This document shows, piece by piece, positions 60,036 to 64,000 of a stretch of 64,000 bases of DNA (within the stretch, counting starts at the first letter, position 1; the number at the start of each line of letters is the position of its first letter). The notes under the pieces are model-generated. The model was not told the origin of the DNA. It made no database searches and saw only the letters and a list, made by a program, of their open reading frames with translations. Source of the DNA: Bacteroides sp. ET71 (GTDB lineage: Bacteria > Bacteroidota > Bacteroidia > Bacteroidales > Bacteroidaceae); the NCBI RefSeq assembly GCF_023336905.1, contig NZ_JAMBLS010000001.1, positions 186,001 through 250,000 of the forward strand, read 5' to 3'. A program made the position numbers and the translations under genes.

Positions 60036-61373
60036 ATGAATGCAGCTAAAGTATTAGAAGACCTGAAAAGACGGTTCCCCGGCGAACCGGAGTACCACCA
60101 AGCCGTAGAAGAAGTGCTCTCCACCATCGAAGAGGAGTATAACAAGCACCCCGAGTTCGACAAGGTAAACCTGATTGAACGCCTCTGCATCCCCGACCGC
60201 GTCTACCAGTTCCGCGTGACGTGGGTGGACGACCAGGGCAACGTGCGCACCAACATGGGCTACCGCGTGCAGCACAACAACGCCATCGGCCCCTACAAAG
60301 GCGGCATCCGCTTCCACGCCTCCGTCAACCTGGGCATCCTGAAGTTCCTCGCCTTCGAGCAGACCTTCAAGAACTCCCTCACCACCCTGCCCATGGGCGG
60401 CGGCAAAGGCGGCTCCGACTTCTCGCCCCGCGGCAAGAGCAACGCCGAGGTGATGCGCTTCTGCCAGGCCTTCATGCTCGAACTGTGGCGCCACATCGGC
60501 CCCGACATCGACGTGCCCGCAGGCGACATCGGCGTGGGCGGACGTGAAGTGGGATTCATGTTCGGCATGTACAAGAAGCTGACGCGCGAGTTCAGCGGCG
60601 TGCTCACCGGCAAGGGACAAGAGTTCGGCGGCTCCCTCATCCGCCCCGAAGCCACCGGCTACGGCAACGTCTACTTCCTCATGGAGATGCTGAAAACCAA
60701 AGGCATGGACCTCCAGGGCAAATCGGTGCTCATCAGCGGCTCGGGCAACGTGGCACAGTACACCGCCGAAAAAGTCCTCCAACTGGGCGGCAAGGTGCTG
60801 ACCATGAGCGACTCCGACGGCTACATCTACGACCCCGAAGGCATCGACCGCGAGAAGCTGGACTACATCATGGAGCTGAAGAACCTCTACCGCGGACGCA
60901 TCCGCGAGTATGCCGAGCAATACCCCGGCGTGAAGTACGTCGAAGGCGCACGCCCCTGGGGCGAGAAGGCCGACATCGCACTGCCCAGCGCCACACAAAA
61001 CGAGATTGACGGCGACGACGCCCGCAAGCTCGTGGCCAACGGCGTCATCGCCGTCTCCGAAGGCGCCAACATGCCCTCCACGCCCGAAGCCATCCGCGTC
61101 TTCCAGGAAGCCAAGATTCTCTACGCCCCGGGCAAGGCAGCCAATGCAGGCGGCGTGTCCGTCTCCGGCCTCGAGATGACGCAGAACTCCGAGCGCCTCT
61201 CGTGGAGCGCCGAAGAGGTGGACAACAAACTGCATTACATCATGGAGAACATCCACGAGAACTGCGTGAAGTATGGCACCGAACCCGACGGCTACGTCAA
61301 CTACGTCAAAGGCGCCAACATCGCCGGATTCATGAAGGTGGCCAAGGCCATGATGGCACAGGGCATCGTGTGA
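60036..61373 (+). CDS. gdhA: NADP-specific glutamate dehydrogenase
   Basis: 445 residues from ATG at 60036 (MNAAKVLEDLKRRFPGEPEY); a frame open back to 59817 includes the promoter and is not used. Signatures: GPYKGGIRFHASVNLGILKF, LPMGGGKGGSDFSPRGKS with the catalytic Lys, GDIGVGGREVGFMFGMYK and the NADP-binding SGSGNVAQYTAEKV. Hexameric NADP enzyme of the bacterial ammonia-assimilation type. Makes glutamate from 2-oxoglutarate and ammonia, working beside glnN. Single gene with a full promoter and terminator. GC-rich, strongly biased codons, as expected for a highly expressed gene. Confidence 0.96.
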   Translation: MNAAKVLEDLKRRFPGEPEYHQAVEEVLSTIEEEYNKHPEFDKVNLIERLCIPDRVYQFRVTWVDDQGNVRTNMGYRVQHNNAIGPYKGGIRFHASVNLGILKFLAFEQTFKNSLTTLPMGGGKGGSDFSPRGKSNAEVMRFCQAFMLELWRHIGPDIDVPAGDIGVGGREVGFMFGMYKKLTREFSGVLTGKGQEFGGSLIRPEATGYGNVYFLMEMLKTKGMDLQGKSVLISGSGNVAQYTAEKVLQLGGKVLTMSDSDGYIYDPEGIDREKLDYIMELKNLYRGRIREYAEQYPGVKYVEGARPWGEKADIALPSATQNEIDGDDARKLVANGVIAVSEGANMPSTPEAIRVFQEAKILYAPGKAANAGGVSVSGLEMTQNSERLSWSAEEVDNKLHYIMENIHENCVKYGTEPDGYVNYVKGANIAGFMKVAKAMMAQGIV

Positions 61374-61429
61374 GACAGTCGAAAGACTGAAAAGAACTTG
61401 ATTTCAGTCTCCCAAAAGCCATAGCACAA

Positions 61430-61479
61430 AAAGCAGGAAAACCCGAAAATAAGAAAACGGGGATTCCTGCTTTCTTTTT
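61430..61479 (+). terminator. Terminator of gdhA
   Basis: AAAGCAGGAA (61430-61439) pairs with TTCCTGCTTT (61464-61473), extended by inner CCC/GGG, then CTTTTTC. Confidence 0.85.
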
Positions 61480-61506
61480 CCGACGCTGATAAAAGTCTCA
61501 TTTTCC

Positions 61507-61590
61507 CTGTCATCCCGAGCCAAGTCGAGGAAACCCACTATACACCTGAAAAGTATTAGGGAGATGTTTCGACTTCGCTCAACATGACAG
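61507..61590. repeat. CTGTCATCC...ATGACAG element, copy C (shortened)
   Basis: CTGTCATCCCGAGCCAAGTC to GACTTCGCTCAACATGACAG. Lacks the GCGCTCCGCTC part of copies A and B. Sequence after it (61579-61619) also matches 40744-40787. Confidence 0.72.
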
Positions 61591-61722
61591 AGAGAACGAT
61601 TTCTAAACAACAAGCTCTAGTCGGAAGCAAAAATTTGCCATTAACATTATTTTCCACTGGAAATCATTGCCAGCTCAAAAAAATATCCTTATTTTGCAGG
61701 CAAACCCTAAAAAAAGAAGCCC

Positions 61723-64000
61723 ATGAAGTACCTCATCATCGGCGGAGTGGCCGGAGGAGCCACCGCCGCGGCCCGCCTGCGCCGCATCGACGAAAACAGC
61801 GAAATCATCCTGCTGGAAAAAGGCAAGTACATCTCCTACGCCAACTGCGGCCTGCCCTACTACATCGGAGGCATCATCAGCCAACGAGACCGCCTGCTGG
61901 TGCAGACCCCCGAAAGCTTCGCCCGCCGCTTCCGCATCGACGTGCGCACAGAGCAAGAAGCCAAACACATCGACCCCGCACGGCGCATCGTGCAGATATG
62001 CAACAAAGCTGGCCAGAAGTACGAAGAAAGCTACGACCGTCTGCTACTGTCGCCCGGCTCCATCCCTGTGCGCCCACCCCTGCCAGGCATCGACACCAAA
62101 GGCATCTTCACCCTGCGCACGGTTGACGACACCGACCGTATCAAAGCCTACATCGCACACACCCATCCCAAGCATGCCATCATCGTGGGAGCCGGATTCA
62201 TTGGCCTGGAGATGGCCGAAAACCTGCACCACGCAGGTATCCGCGTCAGCATCGTCGAAATGGCCTCGCAAGTCATGTCTCCTCTGGACTACTCCATGGC
62301 GGCACCCGTAGCACGCCACCTGGCAGAGAAAGGCGTAGGACTGTACCTGGAAGAAGCTGTCGACTCCTTCCGCCGCACAGACGCAGGCATCGAGGTCACA
62401 CTGAAAAGCGGGAAGACACTCGCAGCCGACCTGGTATTGCTCAGCATCGGCGTGCGGCCCAACACTACCCTGGCGCGCGACGCCGGATTGGAACTGGGCA
62501 AGACGGGAGGCATCCGCGTAGATGAATATCTGGAGACATCGGAACCAGGCATCTACGCCGTGGGCGATGCCATCGAGTTCCCCCACCCCGTCAGCGGAAT
62601 CCCTTGGCTGAATTACCTGGCAGGCCCCGCCAACCGCCAAGGACGCATCGTGGCTGACAACATGGCACGGGGCAATCACATGAAGTACGAGGGCTCCATC
62701 GGCACCTCCGTGGCGCGCGTATTCGACCTCACCGTAGCCTCCACCGGACTCCCCGCCAAACGCCTCGCCTTGGCAGGCATTCCATATGCCTCGTCGTGGA
62801 CACACCCCTCGTCGCACGCCTCTTATTATCCCGGCGCCATGCCCCTGACGCTCAAACTGACATTCAACCCTCAAAGCGGACAGCTCTACGGAGCGCAATG
62901 CGTGGGCGTGGAAGGCGTGGATAAACGCATCGACCAACTGGCGCAAATCATCAAGCACCGAGGCACCGTGTTCGACCTCATGGAGACAGAACACGCCTAT
63001 GCCCCGCCTTATTCATCGGCCAAAGACCCCATTGCGCTGGCAGGATACGTGGCGGGAAACATCGTCAGCGGGACAATGCCTGCCATCACCTGGCGCGAAT
63101 TGGAAAAGGAAAAAGAACAAGTGACACTGATTGATACCCGCACGCCCGAGGAATATGCCTTCGGCACAATCCCCAACGCCATCAACATCCCTCTGGACGA
63201 ACTGCGCGAACGCCTCGACGAAATGCCCGCACAGCAGAACATTGTCGTCTTCTGCGCCGTAGGCTTGCGCGGATACCTGGCCCAACGCATCTTGGCAGGA
63301 CACGGATACACCCACGTGCGCAACCTGGCAGGCGGATACCGCACCTGGTCGGCAGCCACAGCACCACTCCCACTGCAACAGCCAACAGAACCGTCGCCTG
63401 CCACCGGCAACTGCCTCGCTGCAACACCCCGGCCCGCCACGCTCCGCATAGACGCCTGCGGACTGCAATGCCCCGGCCCCATCCTCGAAGTAAAGAAAGC
63501 CATCGACCGGATGGAAGAAGGACAATGCCTGGAGATTAGTGCTACCGATGCAGGCTTCTCACGCGACGCCGAAGCCTGGTGCGCCTCGACAGGCAACACA
63601 TTGCTGGAACGCCGCACAGAAAACGGACGCTACCTGGTGCGCATCCGCAAAGGAAAAAACCAGCAGCCTGCTCCACAACAAACATCGGCCTGCACTGCCC
63701 CCGAACGAGGGAAGACACTCATCCTCTTCAGCGACGACTTCGACAAGGCACTGGCCACCTTCGTGCTGGCCAACGGAGCTGCCGCCACCGGGCGTAAAGT
63801 ATCCATCTTCTTCACCTTCTGGGGACTGAACCTCTTGAAAAAAGAGCAGAAACCGGCTGTCAAAAAAGACTTCTTCGGACGGATGTTCGGCTGGATGCTT
63901 CCCGCCAGCTCGCGGTCGCTGAAGCTCTCCAAACTCCACATGTTAGGACTGGGCACCGCACTGATGCGCACCCGCATGAAGCAGAAAGGTGTAGCCTCGC
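61723..64000 (+). CDS. CoA-disulfide-reductase / rhodanese / TusA / DsrE-like fusion, 3' end outside window
   Basis: Open from ATG at 61723 to the edge, at least 759 residues. Domains in order: FAD- and NAD-dependent pyridine-nucleotide reductase (IIGGVAGGATAAARLRR; redox Cys42 in YANCGLPYYIGG; NAD site IIVGAGFIGLEMAE; GDAIEF) to about 330; dimerisation domain to about 450; rhodanese (about 470-560) with catalytic Cys511 in VVFCAVGLRGYLA; TusA/SirA-like domain with CPGP (Cys583) in ACGLQCPGPILEVKKAI; DsrE-like part from about 664 (LILFSDDFDKALATFVLANG). Moves sulfane sulfur between low-molecular thiols and carriers. Cytoplasmic. I see no clear promoter; a poor box (TTATTTTG) lies near 61690. 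Confidence 0.92.
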   Translation, partial: MKYLIIGGVAGGATAAARLRRIDENSEIILLEKGKYISYANCGLPYYIGGIISQRDRLLVQTPESFARRFRIDVRTEQEAKHIDPARRIVQICNKAGQKYEESYDRLLLSPGSIPVRPPLPGIDTKGIFTLRTVDDTDRIKAYIAHTHPKHAIIVGAGFIGLEMAENLHHAGIRVSIVEMASQVMSPLDYSMAAPVARHLAEKGVGLYLEEAVDSFRRTDAGIEVTLKSGKTLAADLVLLSIGVRPNTTLARDAGLELGKTGGIRVDEYLETSEPGIYAVGDAIEFPHPVSGIPWLNYLAGPANRQGRIVADNMARGNHMKYEGSIGTSVARVFDLTVASTGLPAKRLALAGIPYASSWTHPSSHASYYPGAMPLTLKLTFNPQSGQLYGAQCVGVEGVDKRIDQLAQIIKHRGTVFDLMETEHAYAPPYSSAKDPIALAGYVAGNIVSGTMPAITWRELEKEKEQVTLIDTRTPEEYAFGTIPNAINIPLDELRERLDEMPAQQNIVVFCAVGLRGYLAQRILAGHGYTHVRNLAGGYRTWSAATAPLPLQQPTEPSPATGNCLAATPRPATLRIDACGLQCPGPILEVKKAIDRMEEGQCLEISATDAGFSRDAEAWCASTGNTLLERRTENGRYLVRIRKGKNQQPAPQQTSACTAPERGKTLILFSDDFDKALATFVLANGAAATGRKVSIFFTFWGLNLLKKEQKPAVKKDFFGRMFGWMLPASSRSLKLSKLHMLGLGTALMRTRMKQKGVAS

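Overview
The window reads as chromosome from a Bacteroides-like member of the Bacteroidales. The grounds are many upstream boxes of the form TAnnTTTG (some with TTTG 19-20 bases further upstream, the Bacteroides promoter), a UpxY-type antiterminator at the head of a capsule locus, type III glutamine synthetase, BtuG-type B12 lipoprotein, lipoproteins with acidic residues after the lipid cysteine, and GTPase-free housekeeping genes in typical Bacteroides order. I see no rRNA, tRNA, CRISPR array, transposase or phage gene.

Layout. 1-11.5 kb is a capsular or exopolysaccharide locus read leftwards: upxY, a membrane-anchored AraC-type protein, an HprK-like kinase, a HAD protein, Wza-like export lipoprotein, Wzc-like kinase, then (after an inserted three-gene DUF3791/DUF3990 cassette with its own promoter) a Wzx-like flippase and three glycosyltransferases, the last cut by the window edge. 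The right part of this locus is GC-rich like the housekeeping genes, the glycosyltransferase part is AT-rich. 11.9-17.8 kb holds a tiny DUF4250 gene and a cobalamin-riboswitch-controlled vitamin B12 uptake operon btuB-btuG-btuF-btuC (no btuD). 17.8-34.3 kb is mostly core metabolism and cell division: an MFS exporter with divergent AraC regulator, glnN, a Crp/Fnr regulator, the leftward operon ftsK-lolA-trxB-sulfatase, and the rightward run lysS-gpsA-pgi-HAD.

34.4-39.1 kb and 54.9-59.7 kb are two copies of one locus in the same orientation: long hairpin repeat, a leader with 209 bases that are identical in both copies, a 33 or 42 residue peptide with identical first 13 residues, a large fimbrillin-like/beta-helix-like surface lipoprotein, a terminator, and a two-pass Wzz-like membrane protein. 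I do not know a described function for this set; it is the best candidate here for an undescribed system. Between the copies lie a MATE exporter, a MalY/PatB-type PLP enzyme, a beta-helix (GH141-like) protein with a C-terminal PDZ domain, a PepSY-like periplasmic protein, a LytTR-regulated TonB receptor cluster, an N-acetylmuramoyl-L-alanine amidase, metY, a RelE/ParE-type toxin-antitoxin pair and maeB with a coupled 60-residue membrane protein. The right end carries gdhA and a multidomain CoA-disulfide-reductase/rhodanese/TusA/DsrE protein that runs off the window.

Three dispersed repeat families occupy the gene-free stretches: a REP-like GCCGCA-hairpin, a long CCTACCTCGTCC-hairpin, and a CTGTCATCC...ATGACAG element.
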